Shown here: positions 44,270 to 53,909 of the stretch, piece by piece
How positions within the stretch are numbered: the first letter of the stretch is position 1
Layout of the letters: every line of letters begins with the position of its first letter
Made by a program: the position numbers and the translations under genes
Origin: JACQAP01 sp045810225
GTDB taxonomy: Bacteria; Pseudomonadota; Gammaproteobacteria; Burkholderiales; JACQAP01
Assembly (NCBI GenBank): GCA_045810225.1
Contig: JBJMWI010000176.1
Location: forward strand, 50,530 to 114,529
Length of the DNA stretch: 64,000 nucleotides
Reading direction: 5' to 3'
The notes under the pieces: model-generated
Told to the model about the DNA's origin: nothing
The model's input: only the letters and a program-made list of their open reading frames with translations
Database searches by the model: none

Positions 44270-45445
44270 ATGGATGACGTTGTAATCGTCGCTGCGTTAC
44301 GCACCGGTGTCGGCAAATTTGGCGGCACAATAGGCAAGGTCCCGGCAACTGAACTCGGCGCAAAGGTCATTGCCGCGCTGCTGGCCAAGACCGGCGTAAA
44401 ACCGGAACTGGTAAGCGAAGTTCTAATGGGTCAAGTGCTTTCAGCGGCCGCAGGACAAAATCCTGCTCGACAGGCGTCGATCATGGCGGGAATTCCCAAC
44501 ATGGTGCCCGCAATGACGATCAACAAAGTTTGTGGTTCCGGACTGAAAGCTACGCATCTCGCCGCGCAGGCAATCAAGGCAGGCGACGCCGATATCGTTA
44601 TTGCAGGCGGACAGGAAAGCATGAGCCTTGCACCTCATGCGCTCAATGGGGCGCGTGACGGATTGCGAATGATGGACGGCAAGCTGATCGATACCATGAT
44701 CATCGATGGTCTGTGGGACGTCTACAACCAGTACCACATGGGTGTCACGGCGGAGAATGTCGCGAAGAAATGGAATGTATCGCGCCAGGAACAGGATGAG
44801 TTCGCCGCCGCTTCACAGCAGAAAGCGGAAGCCGCGCAGAAATCGGGCCGCTTCCGCGATGAAATTGTTCCCCTGACCATTTCCAGCCGCAAGGGTGACG
44901 TCATTTTCGATACAGACGAATACGTGCGGCACGGAACCACCGCGGAAGCCTTGGCCTCGCTGAAACCCGCCTTCAACAATAGCGGGACCGTCACGGCTGG
45001 CAACGCTTCCGGTATTAACGACGGCGCGGCCGCGGTAATGATGATGAGCACATCGAAAGCGAAGGAACTGGCACTGAAGCCACTTGCGCGCATCAAGGCT
45101 TACGCATCGGCCGGCGTGGATCCGAGCATCATGGGGATCGGTCCGATACCTGCTTCCAAGCTTTGCCTCAAAAAAGCCGGCTGGACCGCGAAGGACCTGG
45201 ATCTACTCGAGATAAACGAGGCCTTTGCCGCACAAGCTATCGCAGTCAATCGCGACATGGGCTGGGATACTGGCAAGGTAAACGTGAACGGCGGCGCGAT
45301 TGCGATCGGTCATCCCATCGGCGCTTCCGGTTGCCGGATCCTGGTGACGCTGATTCACGAAATGATCAAGCGGGATGCCAGCAAGGGCCTGGCATCGCTG
45401 TGCATTGGCGGCGGCATGGGTGTTGCACTGGCAATCGAACGATAG
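44270..45445 (+). CDS. Acetyl-CoA C-acetyltransferase (thiolase, PhaA type)
   Basis: This 391-residue biosynthetic-type thiolase has the nucleophile cysteine in KVCGSGLKA (about residue 88), NEAFAAQA, the histidine in AIGHPIGASG (about 348) and the second cysteine in CIGGGMG (about 378). It condenses two acetyl-CoA to acetoacetyl-CoA, the first step of polyhydroxybutyrate formation, or works in reverse. The AGGAGA site supports the start at 44270. A second thiolase follows 16 bp later and a phasin gene lies nearby, which fits PHA metabolism. Confidence 0.93.
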   Translation: MDDVVIVAALRTGVGKFGGTIGKVPATELGAKVIAALLAKTGVKPELVSEVLMGQVLSAAAGQNPARQASIMAGIPNMVPAMTINKVCGSGLKATHLAAQAIKAGDADIVIAGGQESMSLAPHALNGARDGLRMMDGKLIDTMIIDGLWDVYNQYHMGVTAENVAKKWNVSRQEQDEFAAASQQKAEAAQKSGRFRDEIVPLTISSRKGDVIFDTDEYVRHGTTAEALASLKPAFNNSGTVTAGNASGINDGAAAVMMMSTSKAKELALKPLARIKAYASAGVDPSIMGIGPIPASKLCLKKAGWTAKDLDLLEINEAFAAQAIAVNRDMGWDTGKVNVNGGAIAIGHPIGASGCRILVTLIHEMIKRDASKGLASLCIGGGMGVALAIER

Positions 45446-45461
45446 AAATCAAGGACCGATC

Positions 45462-46649
45462 ATGAACAATGGACGTGAAGTCGTAGTGATGTCGGGCGTG
45501 CGAACCGCAATTGGCGATTTCGGCGGAGCACTGAAGGATTTCGCACCTACCGATTTGGGTGCACGCTGCGTGCGGGAAGCCCTAACAAGGGCCAAAGTGA
45601 TGCCGGACGAAGTGGGTCATGTCGTGTTTGGTAATGTGATTCATACGGAAAAGAAGGATATGTATCTGTCGCGCGTCTGCGCCATCAACGGCGGGATCCC
45701 AAAAGAAGTTCCGGCGCTGACGTTGAACCGGTTGTGCGGCAGCGGATTGCAGGCGATCGTGAGTGCCGCGCAATTGGTTGCGCTTGGAGATGCCGATATC
45801 GCCGTCGCAGGCGGCGCCGAATCCATGAGCCGAGCTAATTACTGGCTTCCCGCAGCACGATGGGGAGCGAAGATGGGAGACCAGATGGTAGTGGACTCGC
45901 TCACTGGAGCGCTGTCCGATCCGTTCGATGCGCTGCACATGGGCGTCACCGCGGAAAACGTTGCCGCGAAGTACGGCGTGACGCGCGCCCAGCAAGACCA
46001 GTTTTCCGTTGAAAGCCATCTGCGCGCCGCCAATGCGATACGCAACGGTTACTTCAAGCAACAAATTATGGCAATCGAAATCAAAGATCGCAAAGGCACC
46101 AAGCTGTTCGATACCGACGAACACGTGCGCGGCGACTCAACCGTGGAGAATCTCGGCAAGCTAAAGACCGTATTCAAGAAAGACGGCACGGTGACTGCCG
46201 GCAATGCTTCCGGCATTAACGATGGCGCAGCCGCGGTGGTATTGATGGAGCGCAAACGCGCGGAAAAACGAGGATTACAACCCATGGCGCGCCTGGTAGC
46301 GTATGGTCATGCCGGGGTCGAACCGACGCTTATGGGTCTTGGCCCAATTCCCGCCGTGCATAACGCCATGAAGAAAGCGGGGCTGACGGTCGATGACATG
46401 GATGTGATTGAGTCAAATGAAGCGTTTGCTGCGCAAGCTTGCGCGGTCGCAAAGGATCTTGGCTTCGACCCGAAAAAAGTCAATCCGAACGGCGGCGCTG
46501 TTGCATTGGGTCATCCAATAGGGGCAACCGGGTGCATCATTTCCATTAAAGCGCTTTATGAACTACAGCGCATAAACGGGAAATACGCGCTGGTCACCAT
46601 GTGCATCGGCGGCGGACAGGGCATCGCTGCGATATACGAAAGATTGTAG
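45462..46649 (+). CDS. Second thiolase (acetyl-CoA acyltransferase, BktB-like)
   Basis: This 395-residue thiolase has NRLCGSGLQA, SNEAFAAQA, ALGHPIGATG and CIGGGQG, so all catalytic residues are present. It differs enough from the upstream copy (for example in the MYLSRVCAINGGIPKEV region) to be an ancient paralogue. BktB-type enzymes also accept longer acyl-CoA such as propionyl-CoA, so the pair could make mixed PHA monomers; the specificity is an inference. An AAGGA site precedes the ATG. Confidence 0.92.
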   Translation: MNNGREVVVMSGVRTAIGDFGGALKDFAPTDLGARCVREALTRAKVMPDEVGHVVFGNVIHTEKKDMYLSRVCAINGGIPKEVPALTLNRLCGSGLQAIVSAAQLVALGDADIAVAGGAESMSRANYWLPAARWGAKMGDQMVVDSLTGALSDPFDALHMGVTAENVAAKYGVTRAQQDQFSVESHLRAANAIRNGYFKQQIMAIEIKDRKGTKLFDTDEHVRGDSTVENLGKLKTVFKKDGTVTAGNASGINDGAAAVVLMERKRAEKRGLQPMARLVAYGHAGVEPTLMGLGPIPAVHNAMKKAGLTVDDMDVIESNEAFAAQACAVAKDLGFDPKKVNPNGGAVALGHPIGATGCIISIKALYELQRINGKYALVTMCIGGGQGIAAIYERL

Positions 46650-46673
46650 GAGGCGCCTTCACAGTTCAGAGAC

Positions 46674-46699
46674 ACGGCGCCTGCGCCGTATCTTTTTTT
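46674..46699 (+). terminator. Terminator between convergent thiolase and EI24 genes
   Basis: Stem ACGGCG / CGCCGT with a CCTG loop (46674-46689) is followed by a run of seven T (46693-46699). It serves the thiolase operon; the T-run touches the stop codon of the convergent gene. Confidence 0.7.
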
Positions 46700-47438
46700 A
46701 GGAGCTTGGTGCGGGAAGGTGATGCTCCGAGGACCGCAGACGCTGCAACTCTGCGAGGCAAAGGTGGATAAAGGCAAGCGCCGCATACACTGGCGCAAAG
46801 AAATTCAATGGCGGAATGAAGTACAGCAAGCCGGTGATCAAACCGAGTAAAAAGAGCCGCCTGCCCGCGAGCGCGAATATCTGATTCATCTCCTGCGCGC
46901 TGGCATGCTCGGACAGAGCGTCGTAACGAAACAGCCGTTGGTTCAGATAGGCCGACAATAAAACCGGCAAAGGAGCGGCCAAAGGCCCCAGCAGCCAAAG
47001 CGGCAAGGTCGCCATCCACAGCAGTGCAAACATGCAAATCGCAGTCATCGCATTCCAGACGCTGCCCCATACCGTGCCGCCGTGCCGAACTTCGAGATGT
47101 GGATAGTCGTTTTGGGAAACCTGACGCACGAGAACCGGCATGGCGAAAATCGCTGCGATCAGGAGGGCAGTTAATATAACAACCGGGGTCAATATGGCAA
47201 TGACAATGGCACCTGCCAGCCACGAAACGATCCTGGCCGCATCGAACGGTACCCAGTCAACTGGCATGTGATCTAGAACTGCGTTTTGGATACCAGATAT
47301 CCAGCTATCCCAATAGGTCCAGCCAATGCCGACCCAGATCGACAATGCGATCATCATGGGCACCAGGACAATGACAAGAATGATGGGATGCAACATAGAT
47401 TTTGCCGCGTCCAGGAGTGCTTTAACTATCTCATCCAT
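46698..47438 (-). CDS. EI24 domain membrane protein (CysZ-like)
   Basis: This 246-residue protein has about five hydrophobic segments and the EI24/CysZ pattern: a long N-terminal helix (HPIILVIVLVPMMIALSIWVG), paired helices around AGAIVIAILTPVVILTALLIAAIF and PLLSAYLNQRLFRYDALSEHA near the C-terminus. CysZ is a sulfate transporter, but the EI24 family is broad and no cysteine-pathway gene is nearby, so transport is only a possibility. An AGAGGG site precedes the ATG. Confidence 0.82.
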   Translation of the reverse strand: MDEIVKALLDAAKSMLHPIILVIVLVPMMIALSIWVGIGWTYWDSWISGIQNAVLDHMPVDWVPFDAARIVSWLAGAIVIAILTPVVILTALLIAAIFAMPVLVRQVSQNDYPHLEVRHGGTVWGSVWNAMTAICMFALLWMATLPLWLLGPLAAPLPVLLSAYLNQRLFRYDALSEHASAQEMNQIFALAGRRLFLLGLITGLLYFIPPLNFFAPVYAALAFIHLCLAELQRLRSSEHHLPAPSS

Positions 47439-47534
47439 AGGCCCTCTGCAGCCACCCGTAAGCTTTTTAACTGACTGTTTGTAGAATTTTTATTACAGAA
47501 CCATAACGCACAGGTACAAACTTACAATTAGGTG

Positions 47535-47562
47535 TTGACTTCCCCATAAAGCCCTATAGAAT
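47535..47562 (+). promoter_or_regulatory. Sigma-70 type promoter of the phasin gene
   Basis: TTGACT (47535-47540) and TAGAAT (47557-47562), or the overlapping TATAGA, form a -35/-10 pair with a 16-bp spacer. Transcription would begin about 55 bp before the phasin ATG. The 5' leader ends in a GAAGGAGAAG Shine-Dalgarno. Confidence 0.6.
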
Positions 47563-47625
47563 GGCCACGCTTATTGCAGTGCAACAACCACTCACCAACC
47601 AAACCTGCTGCCTGAAGGAGAAGTT

Positions 47626-48156
47626 ATGTACAACGTACCTGAGCAACTGTTAGCAACCAACAAAGACACACTGGAGACAATGGTCGAATTTGCCAGCATC
47701 GCAGCGGCGGGTGCCGAAAAGCTGCTGGACGCACAAATGAAAATCGCCAAGGCCGTTTTTGCTGATACCGTAAAGCATGCCAAAACCGTTGTGGCCGCCA
47801 AGGACATCCAGGAACTAACCGAAATTCAAACGTCATTTGTCCAGCCCTCATCCGAAAAGGCTGCCGCCTATGGCCGCACCTTATATTCGGTTGTCGCTGA
47901 GACCCAGACCGAACTGAGCAAGTTCTTCGAAGTGCGCTTTGCCGATGCCAACAAGAACCTCACGACCGCACTGGACAAGGCTATGAAAAGCGCTCCCGCC
48001 GGCTCGGATGTCGCAGTAGCAGCCGTCAAGTCAGCAATGGCTGCCGCCAACCAAGCCTACGATGCGTTCAGCAAGGCAACCAAGCAAGTGACCGAAGCGA
48101 CTGAAGCGACGATGATGACCGCCACCGGCACGACAACGAAGAAAAAAGCAGCCTAA
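47626..48156 (+). CDS. phaP: Phasin (PHA granule-associated protein)
   Basis: This 176-residue alanine- and lysine-rich helical protein starts MYNVPEQLLATNKDTLE and contains the phasin block ASIAAAGAEKLLDAQMKIAKA (split here as ASIAAAGAEKLL and DAQMKIAKA), with a low-complexity AEATMM/TTKKKAA-like tail. Phasins coat polyhydroxyalkanoate granules and control their size. It has its own promoter and terminator, which fits high expression. With the two thiolases it indicates PHA storage. Confidence 0.93.
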   Translation: MYNVPEQLLATNKDTLETMVEFASIAAAGAEKLLDAQMKIAKAVFADTVKHAKTVVAAKDIQELTEIQTSFVQPSSEKAAAYGRTLYSVVAETQTELSKFFEVRFADANKNLTTALDKAMKSAPAGSDVAVAAVKSAMAAANQAYDAFSKATKQVTEATEATMMTATGTTTKKKAA

Positions 48157-48185
48157 GGCAGCCAGCACAGTTCGTTGTATTGAAG

Positions 48186-48217
48186 GCCCACGGATGATCC
48201 GTGGGCTTTTTGTTTTT
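48186..48217 (+). terminator. Rho-independent terminator of phaP
   Basis: A perfect 9-bp stem GCCCACGGA / TCCGTGGGC with a 3-nt loop (48186-48206) is followed by TTTTTGTTTTT. This is a strong intrinsic terminator 30 bp behind the phasin stop. Confidence 0.92.
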
Positions 48218-48273
48218 GCAGCGTCCCGTCTATACAATCGGCTAACCTACCCCGCGTGCCGGCCGGTGATTAC

Positions 48274-49932
48274 ATGCATCTCGTCGAGCGAACAACTTGG
48301 AAAGCGCTAGAACTACACGCCCCGGAGATCGCGGGCGTTGCAATCCTTGATTTGTTCGCCGAAGATCCGGGGCGCGCCGAGGCATTTTCGGCAGAAGCGT
48401 GCGGCATCCTGTTCGATTATTCCAAAAATCCACTGTCGACCGAAACTCGACGCCGGTTGTTGGCGTTGGCGCAGGAGGCCGGTGTGCCGGCGCAAATCGA
48501 TGCAATGTTCAACGGACGGCGCATAAATGTTACGGAGAAGCGCGCTGTGTTGCATACGGCTTTGCGTAACCAGTCGAAACGGCCTGTATTGGTAGATAAC
48601 CAGGACGTTATGCCCGGCATCAACACAGTACTGCAACGCATGCGTGCGATGTCAGACCGTATTCGGGCAGGCATTGACCGCGGCGCAACCGGGCGGCAGT
48701 TTACTGACGTAGTTAATATCGGTATTGGCGGCTCGGATCTTGGACCGTTCATGGTGACCACGGCCTTGCGCCCTTACGCCTCCAAGGCCCTTCGTGCCCA
48801 TTTCGTATCAAATGTGGATGGCGCACACCTCGCCGCGACGCTTGCCGGACTGAATCCGGAAACAACGCTGTTCATCGTTTCATCCAAGACCTTCACCACC
48901 CAGGAGACCCTGACCAACGCGAAGTCAGCGCGACAGTGGTTGCTTACCATATTGGCCGGAAAAGCCCCTGCTGAAGCCATCATCGAGCACCATTTCGCGG
49001 CCGTGTCGACGAACCTGGAGGCCACTGCGGACTTCGGCATTGTTGCCGAGCGCGTATTCGGATTCTGGGATTGGGTTGGCGGCCGCTACTCGCTGTGGTC
49101 AGCCATTGGCCTGCCGATAGCCCTGGCAATTGGCTTTGACCATTTCGAGCAGCTCCTGAGCGGCGCCTGCGAAATGGATGAGCACTTCCGCAGCACGCCA
49201 CTGGAGCGCAATCTGCCGGTGTTGGCCGCGCTAATCGGCATATGGCACATCGATTTTCTTGACCACCGGACCCATGCGGTGCTGCCTTATGCCCAGGATC
49301 TCGTACATCTGCCGGCTTTCCTGCAGCAACTCGACATGGAAAGCAACGGCAAAGGAGTGGATCGTTCCGGCGCGCCGGTCCATTACCAGACGGGGCCAGT
49401 CATCTGGGGTGCAGCGGGGACGAACGGCCAGCATGCGTTCTTCCAGCATTTGCATCAGGGCACGCAAGTTACACCCGCTGATTTTATTGTGCCCATCCAT
49501 CCTGCTGACGACATGCCGGGCCACCATGACATTCTGCTGGCGAACTGTATTGCCCAGACTGAAGCACTGTTGCGTGGAAAAACAGCTGCTGAAGTCCACG
49601 CGGAACTTGTGGCGCGCGGGATGCACGGGGACGAACTACAACGCTCAACGCCTCATCGCGTGTTTCCCGGCAATCGTCCCAGTAATACCATCGTTCTTGA
49701 TCGATTGGATCCACGCTCGCTCGGGGCCTTGATCGCGTTCTACGAGCACAAGGTTTTCGTGCAGGGTGCAATCTGGAATATCAATTCATTCGATCAATGG
49801 GGCGTGGAACTGGGTAAGCAACTTGCTGGCGGAGTCTTAAGCGATCTCCGGGCGGGGCAGGCCTCCAAGGAACACGATTCCTCGACCAGGATGTTGATCC
49901 GTCACGTACTTGAACGCGGCAAACCGCAATAG
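48274..49932 (+). CDS. pgi: Glucose-6-phosphate isomerase
   Basis: This 552-residue enzyme has both PGI signatures (DWVGGRYSLWSAIGLP at about residues 267-282 and FDQWGVELGKQLA near 510), GIGGSDLGP and SSKTFTTQET for phosphate binding. It interconverts glucose 6-phosphate and fructose 6-phosphate. The ATG at 48274 is closer to the family length than a GTG six codons upstream and has a GGTGA site. Confidence 0.95.
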   Translation: MHLVERTTWKALELHAPEIAGVAILDLFAEDPGRAEAFSAEACGILFDYSKNPLSTETRRRLLALAQEAGVPAQIDAMFNGRRINVTEKRAVLHTALRNQSKRPVLVDNQDVMPGINTVLQRMRAMSDRIRAGIDRGATGRQFTDVVNIGIGGSDLGPFMVTTALRPYASKALRAHFVSNVDGAHLAATLAGLNPETTLFIVSSKTFTTQETLTNAKSARQWLLTILAGKAPAEAIIEHHFAAVSTNLEATADFGIVAERVFGFWDWVGGRYSLWSAIGLPIALAIGFDHFEQLLSGACEMDEHFRSTPLERNLPVLAALIGIWHIDFLDHRTHAVLPYAQDLVHLPAFLQQLDMESNGKGVDRSGAPVHYQTGPVIWGAAGTNGQHAFFQHLHQGTQVTPADFIVPIHPADDMPGHHDILLANCIAQTEALLRGKTAAEVHAELVARGMHGDELQRSTPHRVFPGNRPSNTIVLDRLDPRSLGALIAFYEHKVFVQGAIWNINSFDQWGVELGKQLAGGVLSDLRAGQASKEHDSSTRMLIRHVLERGKPQ

Positions 49933-49960
49933 AGAAGGTTCATGGCAGCTCGCCTGCTGC

Positions 49961-50512
49961 TTAGGCCTGAAGATTGAGGAAATTTGTTTTGTAGTACTTC
50001 AATTCCTCGATTGATTCATGGATGTCGGCCAGCGCCTCGTGCTTACCGTGCTTGGTGAAGCCGGACATGATCCCGGGTTTCCAGCGCTTGGCGAGTTCCT
50101 TCAGCGTGGAAACATCAAGATTGCGGTAGTGAAAGTATTCTTCGAGCTTGGGCATGTGCCGGGCAAGAAACCGGCGATCCTGGCAGACCGAATTGCCGCA
50201 CATTGGTGATGTATTCGCAGGCACATACTGGGACAGAAACCCGATCAATTCCGCCTCGACTTGCGCCTCACTCTCCAGTGAAGCCTTGGCACGATCGATC
50301 AAGCCCGATTTTTTGTGCGTCGCCTTGTTCCACGAATCCATGCGCGCGAATACGTCGTCGGCCTGATGAACCACTTTCACGGGGCCTTGCGCCAGAACGT
50401 TCAATTGTCCGTCCGTCACGACGATCGCCACTTCCAGGACCCGGTCATTGTCGGGACTAAGCCCGCTCATTTCCATGTCAATCCAGATCAGGTTGCCGGG
50501 ATCCTGTGCCAT
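49961..50512 (-). CDS. orn: Oligoribonuclease
   Basis: This 183-residue DEDDh 3'-5' exonuclease has IDMEMSGL (D12, E14), the CQDRRFLARHMP block with the third acid, and KHEALADIHESIEEL with the histidine and last aspartate. It degrades 2-5 nt RNA fragments and pGpG from c-di-GMP turnover. It is divergent from the Ste24-type gene, with 71 bp between. Confidence 0.95.
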   Translation of the reverse strand: MAQDPGNLIWIDMEMSGLSPDNDRVLEVAIVVTDGQLNVLAQGPVKVVHQADDVFARMDSWNKATHKKSGLIDRAKASLESEAQVEAELIGFLSQYVPANTSPMCGNSVCQDRRFLARHMPKLEEYFHYRNLDVSTLKELAKRWKPGIMSGFTKHGKHEALADIHESIEELKYYKTNFLNLQA

Positions 50513-50583
50513 AATCCTTGGTAGTTTCGCTCGAATTTTCCCGGCGTCATTTTGTCACAGATCCAATCCCCCAACTGACCTCC

Positions 50584-51834
50584 ATGAACGTTTTTGCCAT
50601 CCTGTTTTTTGCAGCGTTGCTGATCTCAACAAGTCTGCGTCTATGGCTGGCTGCTCGACACGTGCGCCACATCCAGACCCATCGCAATAAGGTACCGTCC
50701 GCGTTCGCAACCGAGATAGATCTGGCGGCCCACCAGAAGGCAGCTGACTACAGTCGCGCAAAAACTCGCCTGAACATGAAGGCGCTCGTGTTCGATGCGG
50801 CCGTCCTGCTCGCGCTTACTTTTGGTGGAGGGCTCCAGGGCATTGATGATGTGGCAGCCCGCGTGTTTCAGAATCCCCTGTTGCATGGCGTGGCTTTTGT
50901 CGCGATGTTGACCATCATCCTGTCTGCGCTTGAGTTGCCCTTTGACCTGTATCGCGTGTTTGGTATCGAGAGCCGCTTTGGCTTCAACAAGATGACGCTG
51001 GGCATGTTCTTTGGGGATCTCGCGAAACAAGCTGCGGTCGGTATCGTGCTCGGATTGCCATTGCTGTTGGCCGTGCTGTGGCTGATGGCCAGTATGGGAG
51101 AGCTCTGGTGGTTGTACGTCTGGCTTGTGGCAATCGCTTTCATGCTGTTCGTTCAGTTCATTGCGCCGAGCGTTATTGCTCCGCTGTTCAACAAGTTCGT
51201 CCCGATGCAGGACGGCGAAATGAAAACCCGAATCGAGAATCTCATCGCACGATGTGGCTTCACCTCCAAGGGCTTGTTCATCATGGACGGGTCCAAACGA
51301 AGCAGCCACGGCAACGCTTATTTCACCGGTTTCGGAAAATCAAAGCGCATCGTGTTCTTTGACACGCTGTTGTCGCGTCTCGAAATCGCTGAGATTGAGG
51401 CGGTGTTGGCGCACGAGCTCGGGCATTTCCGCATGCGCCACGTGATTAAACGGCTGGTTTTGATGGCCGTGTTTTCGCTGATCTTTTTTTTCCTGCTCGG
51501 CCAACTCAAAAACCAGGAATGGTTCTATCAGGGACTACACGTAACTTATCCGGCCACGGAGGCGATGGCACTGACTTTGTTTTTCATGGTGATGCCAGTT
51601 TTCACTTTTTTGCTGCAGCCGATGCTTTCAATGTACTCCCGCAAGCACGAATTCGAGGCGGATGAGTATGCCGCGAAATTCACGCCGGCTCGCGATCTGG
51701 TTCATGCTCTGGTAAAACTCTACAAGGACAATGCCTCAACCCTAACGCCAGACCCGCTGCATTCGGCGTTTTACGACTCTCATCCGCCCGCCGCGATTCG
51801 CATCGCGCGCCTTGAGCAAATGAGCACAGCATGA
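50584..51834 (+). CDS. M48 family peptidase (Ste24/CAAX protease-like)
   Basis: This 416-residue membrane zinc protease has HELGHF (about residues 278-283) and the downstream glutamate in HEFEADEYA (about 358). About seven helices surround the active site, and SSHGNAYFTGFGKSKRIVFFDTLL precedes the HExxH as in the family (seen here as NAYFTGFGKSKRIVFFD). Bacterial members degrade misfolded membrane proteins. It lies between orn and rsgA, a common betaproteobacterial order. Confidence 0.92.
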   Translation: MNVFAILFFAALLISTSLRLWLAARHVRHIQTHRNKVPSAFATEIDLAAHQKAADYSRAKTRLNMKALVFDAAVLLALTFGGGLQGIDDVAARVFQNPLLHGVAFVAMLTIILSALELPFDLYRVFGIESRFGFNKMTLGMFFGDLAKQAAVGIVLGLPLLLAVLWLMASMGELWWLYVWLVAIAFMLFVQFIAPSVIAPLFNKFVPMQDGEMKTRIENLIARCGFTSKGLFIMDGSKRSSHGNAYFTGFGKSKRIVFFDTLLSRLEIAEIEAVLAHELGHFRMRHVIKRLVLMAVFSLIFFFLLGQLKNQEWFYQGLHVTYPATEAMALTLFFMVMPVFTFLLQPMLSMYSRKHEFEADEYAAKFTPARDLVHALVKLYKDNASTLTPDPLHSAFYDSHPPAAIRIARLEQMSTA

Positions 51835-51997
51835 ACGGCAGCCACTTGGGTCGTGCCGGCATGGACGCTGCACGAGTTTCTCTGAGATGCCGTCGTGAAC
51901 GAACTCTGCGCGAAAAAGACTTCATCGGCGCAGCAACAAGATGCACTGCCTGGTTTCTGACTTGACCGCCGAGGCCTGGCATGGCATTGCATAACCA

Positions 51998-52894
51998 TTG
52001 AGCACGCCGCAAGCGCTGCATCATGGTCTGGTGGTCGGCACTTTTGGCCGCCAATATTTGATCGAACTCGCCGGGGCCGAAATCCTTACCTGTTTTCCGC
52101 GCGGCAAGCGCAGCACGCTGGCGTGCGGGGATCGAGTCGAAATTGTGCGCACGGCACCGGGACAGGGGGTAGTGGAAGCCATAGACCCGCGTTCGGCATT
52201 GCTGTATCGATCAGACCAGTTTCGCCAGAAACTCATCGCATCGAATGTCACGCAGGTCGTCATCGTGCTGGCTGTGGTGCCGAATTTCTATGAGGAACTG
52301 CTGAATCGTTGCATCGCCGCCGCAGAGATCCAGGGACTCTCATTGCTTATCGTACTCAACAAGTGCGATCTGATTGAAGAAAGCAAGACCGCGATCGCCC
52401 GCCTTGAGTTGTATTCCCGGCTGGGTTATTGCGTCATGCCGCTTGCGGCGAAGCGCGACATCACGCCGCTGCGGCGCGCGCTCAAAGGCCATGCAAGCGT
52501 GCTGGTGGGACAATCCGGCATGGGGAAGTCAACCATCATTAATGCACTGGTGCCGGGGGCCGGTGCTACCACAGCGGATGTTTCACTGGCGCTCGACTCA
52601 GGTCGGCATACCACGACTCACGCGCGGCTGTATCACCTGGGAGAAGGCGCAGATCTAATCGATTCTCCCGGCATGCAAGAATTCGGTCTGCACCATTTCA
52701 CACAACAGCAACTGGCGCAAGCGTTCATCGAGTTCAGGGCGTTACTAGGCCAGTGCCGTTTCCATAATTGCAAGCACCTGGTTGAGCCGGGGTGCGCCAT
52801 CGCGCGGGCCCATGAGCAAGGCGGGATAGATGCGCGGCGGCTTGATTCTTACCGCAAGCTGGTGCAGGAAATCGCTTCCGGAAAGCGATTTTAG
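51998..52894 (+). CDS. rsgA: Small ribosomal subunit biogenesis GTPase RsgA
   Basis: This 298-residue circularly permuted GTPase has an OB-fold N-terminus, then G4 NKCDL (about residue 125), G1 GQSGMGKST (about 170-178), G3 DSPGMQEFG and a zinc motif (CRFHNCKHLVEPGC) at about 250-263. It matures the 30S subunit. The only plausible start is TTG at 51998: an in-frame stop lies two codons upstream and the next internal ATG would delete the OB fold. Confidence 0.93.
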   Translation: MSTPQALHHGLVVGTFGRQYLIELAGAEILTCFPRGKRSTLACGDRVEIVRTAPGQGVVEAIDPRSALLYRSDQFRQKLIASNVTQVVIVLAVVPNFYEELLNRCIAAAEIQGLSLLIVLNKCDLIEESKTAIARLELYSRLGYCVMPLAAKRDITPLRRALKGHASVLVGQSGMGKSTIINALVPGAGATTADVSLALDSGRHTTTHARLYHLGEGADLIDSPGMQEFGLHHFTQQQLAQAFIEFRALLGQCRFHNCKHLVEPGCAIARAHEQGGIDARRLDSYRKLVQEIASGKRF

Positions 52895-52897
52895 AGC

Positions 52898-53824
52898 TCA
52901 GACCCCGACCCAGCGCGCCACGGTGATGAGTGCCAGAACAAACATCCAAATCACAAGCGCACGCCAGATCATCCCCACCGCGCTTGTCATGGTATCCACA
53001 TCGGCATCGTCACCCAGCCCGAGATCGGGACGAAAGCTGACCGTGCCGTGCTGATGCACGGTTTCGCCCAAGCGCACACCGAGTGCGCCCGCCCCGCTCG
53101 CCAGCACCACGCCTTGGTCCGGGTCGAGCCATTTTGTCGCTTGGGATCGCCAGCAATACACCGCGTCCTCAAAATCGCCGGCGATCGCAAAGCCGATTGC
53201 GGTTAGTCGCACGGGAATCCAGTCGAGATAGTGAAACGTCTGCAATGCAAATTTGCCAAAATCACCGTACTCGGCCTGGGAGCGCACACCCCACTTCTGT
53301 TCAAGCATGCCGCTAAGACGGTACAGCACAGCACCGCTGGGCCCAGGCAGGATAAGGAACCAGAAAATTACGCCGAACACATGGCGATGTGAATCGATCA
53401 AGCCCTGTTCAATCGCTATCTTTGCGACCTCCGTATCGCTGAATTCCGAAGCAGATTCCCCGCGCCACTCGGTCAATAAAGTACGGGCGCGGTCGAGATC
53501 TCCTTCGCGCAGTGCCTCGACGATCGCCGTGAACGCATGGCTGAACTGCCGAAATCCCATGGTCAGATACAGCACCGCGACGTTCCAGACCCAAGCCGCC
53601 GCAATGTTGATGTCCCGGAGAGAATAGTGAATGAGCACTGATACCAACACCCACGGCACTATCGCAAGCATCCAGGCTGCCATGCCTTGCTTTTGTTCAC
53701 CGGCATTGAAATGATTGCCAAGCGAGTTCACATAGCGCAAATACAAGCGATGCACCGCATTGCGCGGCGTAAGCGGGCGAACCTGTTCGATCAACAGGGT
53801 AAAGAGCAAGGCGAGAAATGACAT
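52898..53824 (-). CDS. CobD/CbiB-like membrane protein
   Basis: This 308-residue protein has about four helices and the CobD/CbiB-related pattern (ALLFTLLIEQVRPL at the start, EWRGESASEFSDTEVAKIAIEQGLIDSHRHVFG as two blocks in the middle, LDWIPVRLTAIGFAIAGDFEDA). CobD makes adenosylcobinamide phosphate, but this short betaproteobacterial group lies outside cobalamin operons and could act otherwise (AmpE-like proteins share the fold). No other cobalamin gene is in the window. Confidence 0.8.
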   Translation of the reverse strand: MSFLALLFTLLIEQVRPLTPRNAVHRLYLRYVNSLGNHFNAGEQKQGMAAWMLAIVPWVLVSVLIHYSLRDINIAAAWVWNVAVLYLTMGFRQFSHAFTAIVEALREGDLDRARTLLTEWRGESASEFSDTEVAKIAIEQGLIDSHRHVFGVIFWFLILPGPSGAVLYRLSGMLEQKWGVRSQAEYGDFGKFALQTFHYLDWIPVRLTAIGFAIAGDFEDAVYCWRSQATKWLDPDQGVVLASGAGALGVRLGETVHQHGTVSFRPDLGLGDDADVDTMTSAVGMIWRALVIWMFVLALITVARWVGV

Positions 53825-53909
53825 TGCTGAACTAACGTGTTTGCGGTAACGGCATATTACCGGATCGTGGGGCCGCGGCCGCTTTTGCAATGATCCGCTT
53901 CACCGCCCC

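Noticed and set aside
51831..51965. 44-codon ORF overlapping the M48 peptidase stop (ATGA)
   Set aside because: The composition is unlike a protein and no family is recognisable. A pterin dehydratase is often found here in relatives, but I see no similarity to it.
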